Positions 19,754-28,854 of a stretch of DNA of 64,000 bases are shown piece after piece. The notes below the pieces were generated by a model. It worked only from the letters and a program-made list of their open reading frames with translations, did not search any database and was not told the origin of the DNA. The stretch is taken from NCBI RefSeq assembly GCF_014206945.1, contig NZ_JACHON010000008.1, forward strand, positions 31,352-95,351, read 5' to 3'. Numbering within the stretch: position 1 is the stretch's first letter; every line of letters begins with the position of its first letter. A program made the position numbers and the translations under genes. Source of the DNA: Gracilibacillus halotolerans (GTDB lineage Bacteria > Bacillota > Bacilli > Bacillales > Amphibacillaceae).

Positions 19754-21009
19754 TGTTTAACAGATTCCTTTACGTCAATTTTTGTTTTTTCCATTATCTT
19801 CGCTTTATCGGCATGTACATCATTCACTGTAGAATGCACTTTTGTTGGTAACCCCCAAAGTTTGATAAAACCGAGTGCTGCTTCATGATCAAACTGATCA
19901 CCTTCAGAGTATGTTGCAAGTTTAATGTCATATAAAGAATTTTCAGATTTACGACCAATTACAAACGCTTGACCTTTATATAACTGAACTTTTACAACTC
20001 CTGTTACATATTTCTGCGTTACTGTGATAAATGCTTTTAAAGCTTCTGTCAATTGGTTAAACCATAGACCGTCATAAATTGCTTGAGTTAGTTGTTGCTC
20101 TACAATTGGCTTAAATTTCATAACCTCTCTTGGTAACGTGAGAGCTTCTAATTCTTGGTGAGCAGCAATTAATGTCATAGCAGCTGGTGCCTCATAGATT
20201 TCGCGAGATTTAATCCCTACTAAACGGTTTTCTACGTGATCGATACGACCAACGCCATGTTTACCAGCAATATCATTTAACTTTAAAATCAAGTCATCAA
20301 GCTTATATGGGATTCCATCTATCGCAACTGGTTTTCCTTCTTCAAATGTAATTTCAACTACTTCTGGAGTATCTGGTGCATCGACTGGGTCTGCCGTTAA
20401 TTCAAAAGCATCTTTTGGTGCTTCTGCCCACGGATCTTCAAGAACACCACACTCATTTGCTCGACCCCATAAGTTCTGATCCACACTGTATGGACTATCT
20501 AAATCGATCGGAATCGGTATACCATGTTTTTCTGCATATTTAATTTCTTCATCTCTTGTCATTTTCCACTCACGAACAGGTGCAACTATTTTTAATTCAG
20601 GATTTAGAGCTGTAAAAGCAACATCAAAACGCACTTGGTCATTACCTTTACCAGTACAACCGTGCGCTACTGCCACAGCACCCTCTTTTTCTGCAATATC
20701 GACTAATACTTTAGCAATTAATGGACGAGATAAGGCAGAGACTAATGGATATTTACCTTCATAAAGAACGTTCGCTTGTAGTGCTGGTAAAACGAAATCC
20801 TCCGCATATAATTCTTTCGCATCGATTGAATAGGATTTAATCGCACCTACATCAATGGCTTTATTTTTAACGAACTCTAAGTCTTTTCCTTCTCCGACAT
20901 CCAATCCTACTGCAATAACATCGTAATTATATTCATCCTGAAGCCATTTGATCGCTACAGAAGTATCTAAACCACCTGAATATGCTAAAACTACTTTATC
21001 TTTACTCAT
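19750..21009 (-). CDS. argG: Argininosuccinate synthase
   Basis: Joins citrulline and aspartate using ATP. 419 aa with the PP-loop AYSGGLDTS at residues 9-17, [13 protein letters not shown] near 118, and [10 protein letters not shown] near 180. First gene of argGH, with GGAGAGG upstream and a promoter carrying two ARG boxes. Together with carAB-argF it gives ornithine to arginine in one stretch; argCJBD is not in the window. Confidence 0.97.
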   Translation of the reverse strand: MSKDKVVLAYSGGLDTSVAIKWLQDEYNYDVIAVGLDVGEGKDLEFVKNKAIDVGAIKSYSIDAKELYAEDFVLPALQANVLYEGKYPLVSALSRPLIAKVLVDIAEKEGAVAVAHGCTGKGNDQVRFDVAFTALNPELKIVAPVREWKMTRDEEIKYAEKHGIPIPIDLDSPYSVDQNLWGRANECGVLEDPWAEAPKDAFELTADPVDAPDTPEVVEITFEEGKPVAIDGIPYKLDDLILKLNDIAGKHGVGRIDHVENRLVGIKSREIYEAPAAMTLIAAHQELEALTLPREVMKFKPIVEQQLTQAIYDGLWFNQLTEALKAFITVTQKYVTGVVKVQLYKGQAFVIGRKSENSLYDIKLATYSEGDQFDHEAALGFIKLWGLPTKVHSTVNDVHADKAKIMEKTKIDVKESVKQ

Positions 21010-21055
21010 CTCGGTAACCTCTCCTTATCATGTCATGTACGCTTCTATTTGGTTA

Positions 21056-21090
21056 TGTATTATTATGCACTATCCAGTATAATAATTCAA
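21056..21090 (-). promoter_or_regulatory. argG promoter overlapped by two ARG boxes
   Basis: Minus strand: -35 TTGAAT (21085-21090), 17 nt, -10 CATAAT (21062-21067). Two 14-mers, TGAATTATTATACT (21076-21089) and TGCATAATAATACA (21056-21069), each match 12 of 14 positions of TGAATWWWWATTCA and are centred 20 bp apart. The arrangement predicts AhrC/ArgR hexamer binding over the promoter, repressing argGH when arginine is plentiful. Confidence 0.78.
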
Positions 21091-21252
21091 TAGTTATCTG
21101 AATTTTTTTACCCTTCTTTCTACTATCTATCCTTTCAATACCTCCAGAAATCGAATTTAGCTCGTTTATGAATAAATATAAATAACAGAATACTTTGTAA
21201 CTTTTTTATTCGGTCGACGACTAACTTATAAATACGAAAGGTGGTTGGAGAT

Positions 21253-22209
21253 ATGATTGGTAAAAAAAGCTTGATAGGATGTTTGGTTCTCATACTTCTT
21301 ATCATGTTTAGTAGTTGCTCCACGTCCACAGAGAACGAGAGTGCAGATAGCGGTTCCCAGGAAAGTAGGGACCAAGCAACAATTGGAGAAATGAATGTAG
21401 AATCTGAGATTGGATACACCATGGAAGAAGGCTTAGCAAACAATACAATGGAGGATACAAGTGAGACTTCTGTGGAAGAAATAGAGGAACCTTCTGCACT
21501 AGATGATGCTGAAGCAACAGAAAGAAAAATAATCTACCAGGCATACTTACATGCAGAAACAGCAAACTTTGATGAGCAGCTAGCTTTTATCGAAAAAGAA
21601 ACGAAGCGCTATCAAGGATATATTGTTCAATCAGCATCCTCTGGAGTAACGGAAGACCACAACCGAAACGGTACAATTATTGCTCGTATCCCTGCAGATC
21701 AATTCCAACGTTTCCTATCTATCTTTGAGGATGGTGACATGGAGCTTGTCGAGCGCTCTGTTAGTGGAGATGACGTTACTGAACAGTACGTCGACCTTTC
21801 ATCGAGACTTGATGCCAAAAAGGTTGCAGAAGAAAGATTGTTACAGTTTATGAAAGAAGCTGAAAAAACCGAGGACTTACTAAAAATATCAGCGGATCTA
21901 ACTAAAATACAGGAAGAAATTGAACAATTAACAGGGAAAATTCGCTACTTAGAAAATCAATCCGATTTCGCTACTGTAGAAATTTATTTATCAGAAACAA
22001 AAGTTGCCGTTTCCTCTGTTCCGGATCAATCCGAAAGTACATGGCAAAAGACGAAGGAACAATTTATCAAAAGTATTAATCTACTATTAAATGGAGTCTC
22101 CGCGTTATTTATCTTTATTGTAGGGAATTTACCTATATTTTTAGTAATAGGTTGTATCATTCTTATCTCATGGCTCTTGTATAAAAAAATATCCAAAAAG
22201 AGACTGTAG
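21253..22209 (+). CDS. DUF4349 lipoprotein
   Basis: 318 aa. Lipoprotein signal with lipobox-like FSSC (Cys22), an acidic low-complexity linker to about residue 85, a DUF4349 domain (ARIPADQF, DVTEQYVDLSSRLDAK, long coiled-coil helix) and a C-terminal membrane segment at about 275-310, so it is anchored at both ends. ATG 21253 is preferred to the GTG at 21241, which overlaps the AGGTGG ribosome binding site. Function of the family is unknown. Divergent from argGH. Confidence 0.85.
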   Translation: MIGKKSLIGCLVLILLIMFSSCSTSTENESADSGSQESRDQATIGEMNVESEIGYTMEEGLANNTMEDTSETSVEEIEEPSALDDAEATERKIIYQAYLHAETANFDEQLAFIEKETKRYQGYIVQSASSGVTEDHNRNGTIIARIPADQFQRFLSIFEDGDMELVERSVSGDDVTEQYVDLSSRLDAKKVAEERLLQFMKEAEKTEDLLKISADLTKIQEEIEQLTGKIRYLENQSDFATVEIYLSETKVAVSSVPDQSESTWQKTKEQFIKSINLLLNGVSALFIFIVGNLPIFLVIGCIILISWLLYKKISKKRL

Positions 22210-22254
22210 AAGTAATTTTCATAATACAAAATCCGAATGTTATACTAACGCCTT

Positions 22255-22369
22255 GTCAAAATACTTCGCTTTCCGCAGGCAACGCCTCAACTAATTACAA
22301 AAGTTATATAAAAACTTTTGTAATGGATTTTCGGCTGTTGCTTTTTCTGCAGGAGTCTTGTATTTTGAC
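22255..22369. repeat. Palindromic repeat (CTTCGC...CAGGAGTC type)
   Basis: Perfect 10-bp outer arms GTCAAAATAC / GTATTTTGAC (22255-22264, 22360-22369) and a perfect 12-bp inner stem ATTACAAAAGTT / AACTTTTGTAAT (22294-22305, 22313-22324). Interior shows TTCGCTTTCCGCAGG and CTGCAGGAGTC, an arrangement I remember from intergenic repeats scattered in Bacillaceae genomes. Confidence 0.65.
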
Positions 22370-22700
22370 TTGGCTATTTATATCCTTTCCATGATTTGGT
22401 TGGATTTTCGTGCTATTTTTTTATGCTCGGCCTCTTCGCTCTGCGACTGAAAGCCTCTTTTACCGGCCTCGCCTTGAAAGGCTCATCGAATGGTTCTCCC
22501 TCTTGCACCACATTTATTCACTGATTCTAAAAGAATCCCTTATTGTTTATTGTTTTTTGCCCTGTAAACGGATCAAACTCTTCGAATATTGTTAATCGGC
22601 CAAACTATTAGAGATTTATACGTACACAAAGCACTATACAGGAGACTACCATGAAGAGAGGTATTTTTTAACCCACGCCGGAAGCTTACCAGAGAGGCAA
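22370..22700. other. Non-coding stretch, possibly decayed mobile DNA
   Basis: No supported gene. It contains fragments that look like eroded repeat sequence (CTTCGCTCTGCGACTGAAAG and a GATTCTAAAAGAATC hairpin). A short minus-strand frame near 22525-22600 reads EEFDPFTGQKTINNKG before a stop, which might be the tail of a lost gene; I cannot assign it. Confidence 0.3.
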
Positions 22701-22969
22701 GGGCTGGGATATAACTAAACCTTACAATATTAAAGGCGAACAATTAAAAAATGGGATATAAATTACGCAGCAAAAACACCTAGACTCCTGTAGGATAGCA
22801 ACAGCTGAGGGATTACAGGATGTAATTCAGTTCGGCGTTGCAACAGGACCTTGCAATATTAGCCGAACATCCTATAGTTTTAGCGAAGTAATTATAAAAA
22901 GCATACAAACAGAACTGATTCTAACGCATCGTTCGTTTGTAGTATGATTAAATAATTCTGTCCCAGCCC
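22701..22969. repeat. MITE-like element bounded by GGGCTGGGA inverted repeats
   Basis: GGGCTGGGA at 22701-22709 is the exact inverse of TCCCAGCCC at 22961-22969, and both ends continue as GGGCTGGGA-YA-like sequence. Nested inside, in opposite orientation to the element at 22255, is a second CTTCGC...CAGGAGTC repeat (22785-22895; minus strand CCTACAGGAGTCT and TTACTTCGCTA). No ORF with a ribosome binding site. Confidence 0.55.
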
Positions 22970-22990
22970 CTTATCCATAATTTAATTTTT

Positions 22991-23422
22991 CTAATCCTCA
23001 TCAAATACAGCTTCTAAATTTTTTTCTTTTCCCTCCTTAATGTCCATCAGTACAGGAAGGATATAGAGAATAAAAATTAGAAATCCAACTCCAATGGTCG
23101 ATATAAGACTAATTAGACTCGCTATTAATAAGGAAGTTTTTGCGGCGGAAAGTTTCCTTATCCCTAGATAATATAACGCCAATATGGCTGGTAAAAGTGA
23201 TGCGATTAATCCATATAGCCCCATATACATTACTGGTTTAGTAGTTTGATCATTCTGATTATACAGAGACCCTGGTCCAAGCAGTGGCTCGAACATACCA
23301 AAAAATCCTATAAGTGCATCTTTTAAAAAGATAATTAAAGCGATACTAACGGCAATACCAATTCCTACTATGTTTAATACAAGAGCAAGGGTTGTAATGA
23401 CAACAGCACTTGTCCTGCTCAT
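22991..23422 (-). CDS. DUF4064-like membrane protein
   Basis: 143 aa with four predicted membrane helices, starting MSRTSAVVITTLALVLN and resembling the two DUF4064 paralogues upstream on the same strand (23544 and 24867), though more diverged. Good ribosome binding site (AGGTAGG, 8 nt). Function unknown. Third gene after the methyltransferase, so possibly part of the same transcript. Confidence 0.7.
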   Translation of the reverse strand: MSRTSAVVITTLALVLNIVGIGIAVSIALIIFLKDALIGFFGMFEPLLGPGSLYNQNDQTTKPVMYMGLYGLIASLLPAILALYYLGIRKLSAAKTSLLIASLISLISTIGVGFLIFILYILPVLMDIKEGKEKNLEAVFDED

Positions 23423-23543
23423 AATGTTTACCTACCTTTCTGATTTCACTTGGTTGATTACAAGCTTCCCCATTTAAATTATATGCTAATTTCATATAGT
23501 ACGACTCATTGACTTCATACTACTTGATTATATAAAGAACTTA

Positions 23544-23960
23544 TCATACCTTTTCAATTGAATCGTCCACAATTTTATCCTTTCTTCTCAATCCTAAAAC
23601 GCCTGCTATAATAAAGAAGATAGAGGCATAAAATACATCACTAAATGAAATTATTGTAGTAGTAATTCCAACAATAAATAGGATACCACCTGCAATTTTT
23701 GGTTTATAGGGTTTATGAAATAGAATAATAGCTACAATGGCAGTAATACTGGCAACGATGCCCATCCTTGTAATCAACTCTGTATGTTCAACGACTTTTT
23801 CTAATTGTATTTCTTCCGTACCATCCGTTGAATTAGTCTTTATCGCATTTAATAATTTCTCCGTAAAAATCAAAGGTTTCATTACAATTACAAGGAAGAC
23901 ACTGAACAAATAAAGGAACCCTCCTATAATTATCAGAACTACTTCTGTTGTCCTGTTCAT
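23544..23960 (-). CDS. DUF4064 membrane protein
   Basis: 138 aa. Begins MNRTTEVVLIIIGGFLYL, has a polar extracytoplasmic loop (about residues 38-62), three more hydrophobic helices, and ends in the basic LRRKDK tail. This is the DUF4064 layout shared with the copy at 24867. GGGGAGG lies 6 nt before the ATG. Unknown function. Confidence 0.8.
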   Translation of the reverse strand: MNRTTEVVLIIIGGFLYLFSVFLVIVMKPLIFTEKLLNAIKTNSTDGTEEIQLEKVVEHTELITRMGIVASITAIVAIILFHKPYKPKIAGGILFIVGITTTIISFSDVFYASIFFIIAGVLGLRRKDKIVDDSIEKV

Positions 23961-24035
23961 CTATAACCTCCCCTTGTAATTACTATCCTCTACACAAATG
24001 GCAATTATGAATCCCAAAAAGTATTCGCTGACAGA

Positions 24036-24737
24036 TTATTTCACTCCACCAAAAACTGCTATTTCCATCCATTTAAAATAACAATCTACATGATTAAATC
24101 CTAAGTCTCTCAACCAATCAAGCTGAATATCTACCCTTTCAAGGATATTATCTTCTTTGTCAGAACGGTTGTGATAGTCCTTCGCAACTTCTTCTACGTT
24201 TTTGTTATTATGAGACGCTAAATGTTGAATAAACAAATCATCATATAATTCCTCTACTTTAGCTGATGCGGACACTACATGTTCTATATTAATAAACATT
24301 CCACCATTGGATAAAAGGGAGTATATTTCGTGATACAATTCTTTCTTCTGTTCATTCGGAAGGTGATGTATGGCAAACCCTGAAACAATGCAATCGACTT
24401 CATTTTGTTCTATAAGACTGGTAATCGATTCACTAAGGTCGGCATGGATAATGGTACAACGATCATTAAATCTACTCATATGTTCTTTCGCTGCGTCAAT
24501 CATTGGTTTAGAATGATCGATTAATATTGCTGAAGCATCAGGATAAGTACGTAACAATACTTCTGCTAGAAAACCATTCCCACATCCCAAATCCACAATC
24601 GTTTTTGGATTTTGACAAAAATGATGGACTAAATTTAGCATCAAGTTTACTTGTTCCGCACCAAACGGAATACCACCACGTACCTGTTCCAAATAATGAG
24701 TTGTGATATCGCCTCGTTGCCAGTTAGTTGTCGCCAT
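24036..24737 (-). CDS. Class I SAM-dependent methyltransferase
   Basis: 233 aa. SAM-binding motif I is VDLGCGNGFLAE near residue 45, motif II contains LIDHSKPM, and a post-motif DCIVSGFAIHHL supports a small-molecule methyltransferase of the UbiE/TrmN-like superfamily. ATG 24737 follows AAAGGAGG by 8 nt. It sits between DUF4064 genes; substrate unknown. Confidence 0.85.
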   Translation of the reverse strand: MATTNWQRGDITTHYLEQVRGGIPFGAEQVNLMLNLVHHFCQNPKTIVDLGCGNGFLAEVLLRTYPDASAILIDHSKPMIDAAKEHMSRFNDRCTIIHADLSESITSLIEQNEVDCIVSGFAIHHLPNEQKKELYHEIYSLLSNGGMFINIEHVVSASAKVEELYDDLFIQHLASHNNKNVEEVAKDYHNRSDKEDNILERVDIQLDWLRDLGFNHVDCYFKWMEIAVFGGVK

Positions 24738-24758
24738 ATTCACATCCTCCTTTTAGGT

Positions 24759-24803
24759 AAAAAAACGGCTCCAAATAGTTTCATATTAACTACTAGGAGC
24801 CGC
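24759..24803 (-). terminator. Terminator of the ABC exporter/DUF4064 operon
   Basis: Minus-strand CGGCTCC ... GGAGCCG stem, extended by TAGTAGTT/AACTATTT-like pairing, followed by TTTTTTT. It separates the exporter operon from the methyltransferase gene. Confidence 0.82.
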
Positions 24804-24866
24804 TGTTTATTGTCATCTGTCTACTTTCTCTAACTCATGATAATTAGTGATTGATTGAATATTATT

Positions 24867-25280
24867 TTATTGAACACTCGCAAATGTATCGTCTTCTAAC
24901 TTTTTCTTTCTCACTAATCCCATAATACCTGGGATAATATAGAACAATTGGAGAGTAAGTATACCTACAACAAGCAGAATAATTCCCGCTACTTTCGGTT
25001 TATTGTCTCCTTTAAATAGGATCATAGCAACGATACCAGCAATTATCGCAATGATACCAATTACAATGATAACTACCATAAATGAGCCTAGCGAATCAAA
25101 CATATCTAATGCCATCTGACTGTCTTCGGCACTAAGGTCATTTATAGCTGGATCATTTAAGAAATCATTTCGAAATTCTTCTGTTTTAAAAACCGTATTC
25201 ATTACACCTGCAAAAAACATACCTATCAAGTAAAAGAATGCTCCTATAATCGTTAAAACTACTTCTGCTGTTCTTCTCAT
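24867..25280 (-). CDS. DUF4064 membrane protein (exporter operon)
   Basis: 137 aa, starting MRRTAEVVLTIIGAFFYL, with an acidic extracytoplasmic loop (about residues 32-60) and three further helices, ending VRKKKLEDD. Clear paralogue of the protein at 23544. ATG 25280 is 8 nt from AAGGAGG; the preceding ATG is closer than usual. Lies 18 nt after the permease gene and before a terminator, so it is co-transcribed with the ABC exporter. Confidence 0.82.
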   Translation of the reverse strand: MRRTAEVVLTIIGAFFYLIGMFFAGVMNTVFKTEEFRNDFLNDPAINDLSAEDSQMALDMFDSLGSFMVVIIVIGIIAIIAGIVAMILFKGDNKPKVAGIILLVVGILTLQLFYIIPGIMGLVRKKKLEDDTFASVQ

Positions 25281-25298
25281 CATTATTTCCTCCTTTTG

Positions 25299-26252
25299 TT
25301 ATGCACCAGCAACATCTCGCTTGGTAAATGCCAACCAAGACACTACTAAAAATATAATATAATAGATTGCGATAATCGCAATAGAAAATCCTAAAGTCAT
25401 TCCTTCTATTACCGGTACCCCATTCCCCATATATTGATTTAAGTTCGTATTAGCAAACAAGATATATTTTGCCCATTCATAGTTTGATAACATCGCTACA
25501 ACTGTAGTTCCTGTGAACATGAGAAAAATGGATGTTCCGATAGCCATACCGCTATTTCGAAACAGACTAGATATCATAAAAGCAAAAGTTGCCATCATTA
25601 CTAAATTTATCATATTTAAACCGTATTGTGTGAAAATCTCGCCAAATATACTTGTTTCTTTCGGACCGTCTACACTCATTTGAACAATGGTCGGATTTAA
25701 ACCATTTAAACCAAAGAATAGACTCCCTATAATCATACTGGATATGAATAAAAATAATAACATAATCATCGAAAAAAGCAAGACCGTTACATATTTAGAT
25801 AATAATATCTTAGTACGTGAGATAGGACGTATTAATAGTAGTTTAATCGTACCTAAACGGTATTCGCTCGCTATAATTCCAGCTGCGATAATAATCGTAA
25901 ACAAACTAATCATCGAAGAGAGCCCTGCATTTTCCATTGTGAATTGCCATGCATCATACGGTAATGGTTTAATATCATTTTCTATATGGTAGTTATTAAT
26001 AGCAATTTCATCTGTGAACATTCCATACATATACTCGTCTTCTTCATTCATTTCCTCAAGATTAGCTGTTTCTACCCGAAGCTCCTCTTTCCAATTATCG
26101 TCTACTTCTGTTGTTGTCACACTTTCGCTAAAAAATTCAATCACCGCGCCGAATAAGATGATAACTAATAAAATAGCATACATAATCCAAGTAGATATTC
26201 GCTGGGAGAGTTTCATATTTTCATTTTGTAATAAAGCTATAAAATTATGCAA
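25299..26252 (-). CDS. ABC-2 type transporter permease
   Basis: About 317 aa with six membrane helices; a large extracytoplasmic loop after helix 1 and a cytoplasmic segment YRLGTIKLLLIRPISRTKIL typical of ABC-2 permeases (EYRLGT box). The likely start is TTG 26252, 7 nt after GGGGAG, overlapping the ATPase gene by 8 nt. Partner of the following ATPase; substrate not evident. Confidence 0.85.
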   Translation of the reverse strand: MHNFIALLQNENMKLSQRISTWIMYAILLVIILFGAVIEFFSESVTTTEVDDNWKEELRVETANLEEMNEEDEYMYGMFTDEIAINNYHIENDIKPLPYDAWQFTMENAGLSSMISLFTIIIAAGIIASEYRLGTIKLLLIRPISRTKILLSKYVTVLLFSMIMLLFLFISSMIIGSLFFGLNGLNPTIVQMSVDGPKETSIFGEIFTQYGLNMINLVMMATFAFMISSLFRNSGMAIGTSIFLMFTGTTVVAMLSNYEWAKYILFANTNLNQYMGNGVPVIEGMTLGFSIAIIAIYYIIFLVVSWLAFTKRDVAGA

Positions 26253-27162
26253 TCGTATTCTCCCCAATCCGTTCAAAGAATTTATCCTCTAAACTTGTCT
26301 TTTCCACGTTAACTTCATAAATTTGAATGTCTGCTTGTACAAGACTCTTTATAATGTCAGGGATTTGCTCTCTCGTTGCCTTAACTGTAATGGAATGCTC
26401 TCCCTCGCTCTTAATAGGAAACGAAGATACGATTTCCATCGCTTCTTTCAACGGTGACACGTTAAGTGTAACGCTCAGTTCTGTATTTTCCTCGTCGTCT
26501 TGTGAGTCTTTCACGTCTTCAACTGATAATAACTCTCCATTTTTAATGATACCAATTCGATCACACATCAATTCAATCTCTGAAAGTAAGTGACTGGACA
26601 CAATAACAGAGACATCCTCTTCTTCCGCAAGCTTACGTATGTATTGACGGATTTCTCTAATTCCAGCAGGATCTAAACCATTTGTAGGCTCATCCAAAAT
26701 AAGAATCGACGGGCGATGTAGAAGTGCCTGAGCTACCCCTAACCGTTGTCTCATCCCTAATGAATACCTACCTGCTTTTTCTTTAATCGCTTTTTGCAAT
26801 CCGACCAATTGAATCACTTCATGAATTCGCTCATCTGTTATCCCTGGTATCATCCGAGCATAGTGTTTTAAATTCTTCCATCCAGATAGGAAGGGATACA
26901 TTTCAGGGTTTTCTACAATTGCTCCTACATGTCGAACTGCATTTTTATAATCTTTTCTTATACTGTGTCCTTCGATTTGAATATCTCCTGACGTCATTTT
27001 CATCAGACCGACCATCATACGAATCGTAGTCGTTTTCCCTGCACCGTTGGGACCGAGTAGTCCGAAAACTTCTCCTTTATGTATCGATAGATTCAAATCT
27101 TTAATAATGTGCTTCTTCCCTATATTTTTGTTTACGTTAATTAACTCCATTGCTACATTCAA
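26245..27162 (-). CDS. ABC transporter ATP-binding protein
   Basis: 305 aa exporter ATPase: Walker A LGPNGAGKTTT at about 35-45, Q-loop, signature YSLGMRQRLG, Walker B ILILDEPTNGLDP, switch His in SSHLLSE, and a C-terminal ~80-residue extension as in bacitracin/lantibiotic-type exporters. TTG start 7 nt after AAAGGAGG. First gene of ATPase-permease-DUF4064. Confidence 0.88.
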   Translation of the reverse strand: MNVAMELINVNKNIGKKHIIKDLNLSIHKGEVFGLLGPNGAGKTTTIRMMVGLMKMTSGDIQIEGHSIRKDYKNAVRHVGAIVENPEMYPFLSGWKNLKHYARMIPGITDERIHEVIQLVGLQKAIKEKAGRYSLGMRQRLGVAQALLHRPSILILDEPTNGLDPAGIREIRQYIRKLAEEEDVSVIVSSHLLSEIELMCDRIGIIKNGELLSVEDVKDSQDDEENTELSVTLNVSPLKEAMEIVSSFPIKSEGEHSITVKATREQIPDIIKSLVQADIQIYEVNVEKTSLEDKFFERIGENTIA

Positions 27163-27192
27163 TAAAATACCTCCTTTATCTATCTATATTAC

Positions 27193-27207
27193 ATTACGAA
27201 TAGTAAT
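27193..27207. promoter_or_regulatory. Inverted repeat, candidate operator
   Basis: ATTAC-GAATA-GTAAT, 5-bp arms, 32-46 nt upstream of the exporter start and inside an AT-rich promoter region. It may bind a small dimeric repressor; none is encoded nearby. The rest of the 300-nt gap to pdxK holds nothing else that I recognise apart from the terminator at 27391. Confidence 0.35.
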
Positions 27208-27390
27208 ACAAAATGTTTCAAAAATTTAAAATATTTTTCATTATAGTTCAATTTTGTTGGTGATTTTTCGAAGAGAACATGACAGTATAGAGTGTAATGA
27301 GAGTAGTTTATTTTAAATTCTAATCAAATGAATCTAAATGTATTACACCTATCATAAACATAAAATTACTACTTTACTTAAATTTACACG

Positions 27391-27425
27391 AAGAAAACCA
27401 AGTCATGCATGTACTGACTTGGTTT
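27391..27425 (-). terminator. Terminator downstream of the pdxK-like gene
   Basis: Perfect 11-bp stem AAACCAAGTCA / TGACTTGGTTT, loop of 9 nt, then TTTTC on the minus strand. Confidence 0.8.
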
Positions 27426-27462
27426 CCTCACATTTCTATTTTATCTATATTGCAAAAAATCC

Positions 27463-28260
27463 TCATCCATCATTACATTGCCGATAAGCTCCATGCCTTA
27501 CTGAGCCAACACCTTCACCAAAGGATAGACTGTGCTTAATTGCCTGATAAACCACGTCCTTGCTTATCTTCACAGCTTCATAAACAGGCGTGTTTTTCGC
27601 TAATTCTGCTGTTAAGCACGCTGCAAAGGTACAACCTGCGCCGCTTGTATTCACCGTCTTTATTGCTTCATTTCTAAGCACGTATGACTCCTGACCGTTA
27701 TAATAAACGTCGATTGCTTCTTGTCCTACAACCCCACCAGTAAGTACAACGTGTTTTGCACCAAGCTTATGCAAATCGATTGCAGCTTGAATTAACTCAC
27801 TTTTTTCAGCTATTACCTCTCGGTCCAATAATTTAGAGGCTTCTAGACGATTAGGTGTTATAACGGTAGCCTTTGGTATTAATTCATTTTTCAATACAGT
27901 AATCGCGCTATCCTGTAATAGTTGCGAACCCATTTTCCCAACCATTACTGGATCAACCACAAGAGTAGATGTTGATTGCGAATCAATTAACTCGACAGTC
28001 TTCTTAATTATTTCCTCTGAAAATAGCATGCCTGTCTTTATGGCATCGAAGCCCACCCTTTCCTGGATGGTATAAAATTGATCTTCAATTTCTTCTATAG
28101 AACGGATATATATGCCTTTGGTAGCTTTTGAATGGCGTGCAACAGTAGCGGTAATGACTGCCATGCCATAAACATCTCTTTCTTGAAAAGTTTTCAAATC
28201 TGCCTGGATCCCAGCACTACCTTGTGCAGCTGCTCCAGCAATGGTTACAACACGCTTCAT
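27463..28260 (-). CDS. pdxK: Pyridoxine/hydroxymethylpyrimidine kinase, PdxK-like
   Basis: 265-aa ribokinase-family enzyme phosphorylating pyridoxal/pyridoxine or HMP. The C-terminal SGAGCTF anion hole matches B. subtilis PdxK better than the GTGCTF of ThiD at 30942. The N-terminal motif is unusual: GAAAQGSAGIQADL where both ThiD and PdxK normally have G-S/T-D-S/[12 protein letters not shown] 28260 follows AGAGGTG; the GTG three codons earlier is inside the binding site. Co-oriented with the DUF456 gene. Confidence 0.75.
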   Translation of the reverse strand: MKRVVTIAGAAAQGSAGIQADLKTFQERDVYGMAVITATVARHSKATKGIYIRSIEEIEDQFYTIQERVGFDAIKTGMLFSEEIIKKTVELIDSQSTSTLVVDPVMVGKMGSQLLQDSAITVLKNELIPKATVITPNRLEASKLLDREVIAEKSELIQAAIDLHKLGAKHVVLTGGVVGQEAIDVYYNGQESYVLRNEAIKTVNTSGAGCTFAACLTAELAKNTPVYEAVKISKDVVYQAIKHSLSFGEGVGSVRHGAYRQCNDG

Positions 28261-28290
28261 GTCTGACACCTCTATTTCTCCAGTTAACTG

Positions 28291-28767
28291 TTAGATTGCA
28301 ATAAAGAACCAAATAATCATGACGAGTTGAATCACTATTTTGGCAATCGTTCCGCTTAGAAAACCAATGAGAGATCCTACAGCCGCCAACATAGCTTCTT
28401 TTCCTGTTTTCTTTATAATAAGTTCGGTAATAAATACGGCCACAAACGGTACGATAATGATTCCAAAAGGCGGGATAATAAAAGAACCAACAATCACTCC
28501 AATTGCAGCCACTCTTTCACCAGCTTTACTTCCACCATACTTTTTCACAAAATAACTATTCGCAACAATATCAGCAAAAATTAATATAACGGTCCAGATT
28601 GACATTGCAATCCAGAATACTACACCGATATTCGTGTCTGTTAGCAAGAATTGGTAGATAAAAAATCCAATCCATAGCATCAGTACGGATGGTATAATCG
28701 GAAAAATCATACCTGCAAATGCTGCAATAAAACTTACAACAATCAATATCCACCATAAAACTTCCAC
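28291..28767 (-). CDS. DUF456 membrane protein
   Basis: 158 aa with about five hydrophobic segments and glycine-rich turns (FPIIPSVL, FIIPPFGIIIVPF), the DUF456 layout. GTG start, 7 nt after AGAGGAG. Lies 30 nt upstream of pdxK and is probably co-transcribed with it. Function unknown. Confidence 0.8.
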   Translation of the reverse strand: MEVLWWILIVVSFIAAFAGMIFPIIPSVLMLWIGFFIYQFLLTDTNIGVVFWIAMSIWTVILIFADIVANSYFVKKYGGSKAGERVAAIGVIVGSFIIPPFGIIIVPFVAVFITELIIKKTGKEAMLAAVGSLIGFLSGTIAKIVIQLVMIIWFFIAI

Positions 28768-28854
28768 TTAGCAACTCCTCTTTCTCTATGTTTTTAAGTT
28801 GTAATCTGCGATTATTCTTCCTTAAGGTTTAATAATACCATTTTCGCGGAAAAG

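Noticed and set aside
22520..22600. Transposase remnant
   Set aside because: Only a 20-odd codon frame without any transposase motif; insufficient to call.
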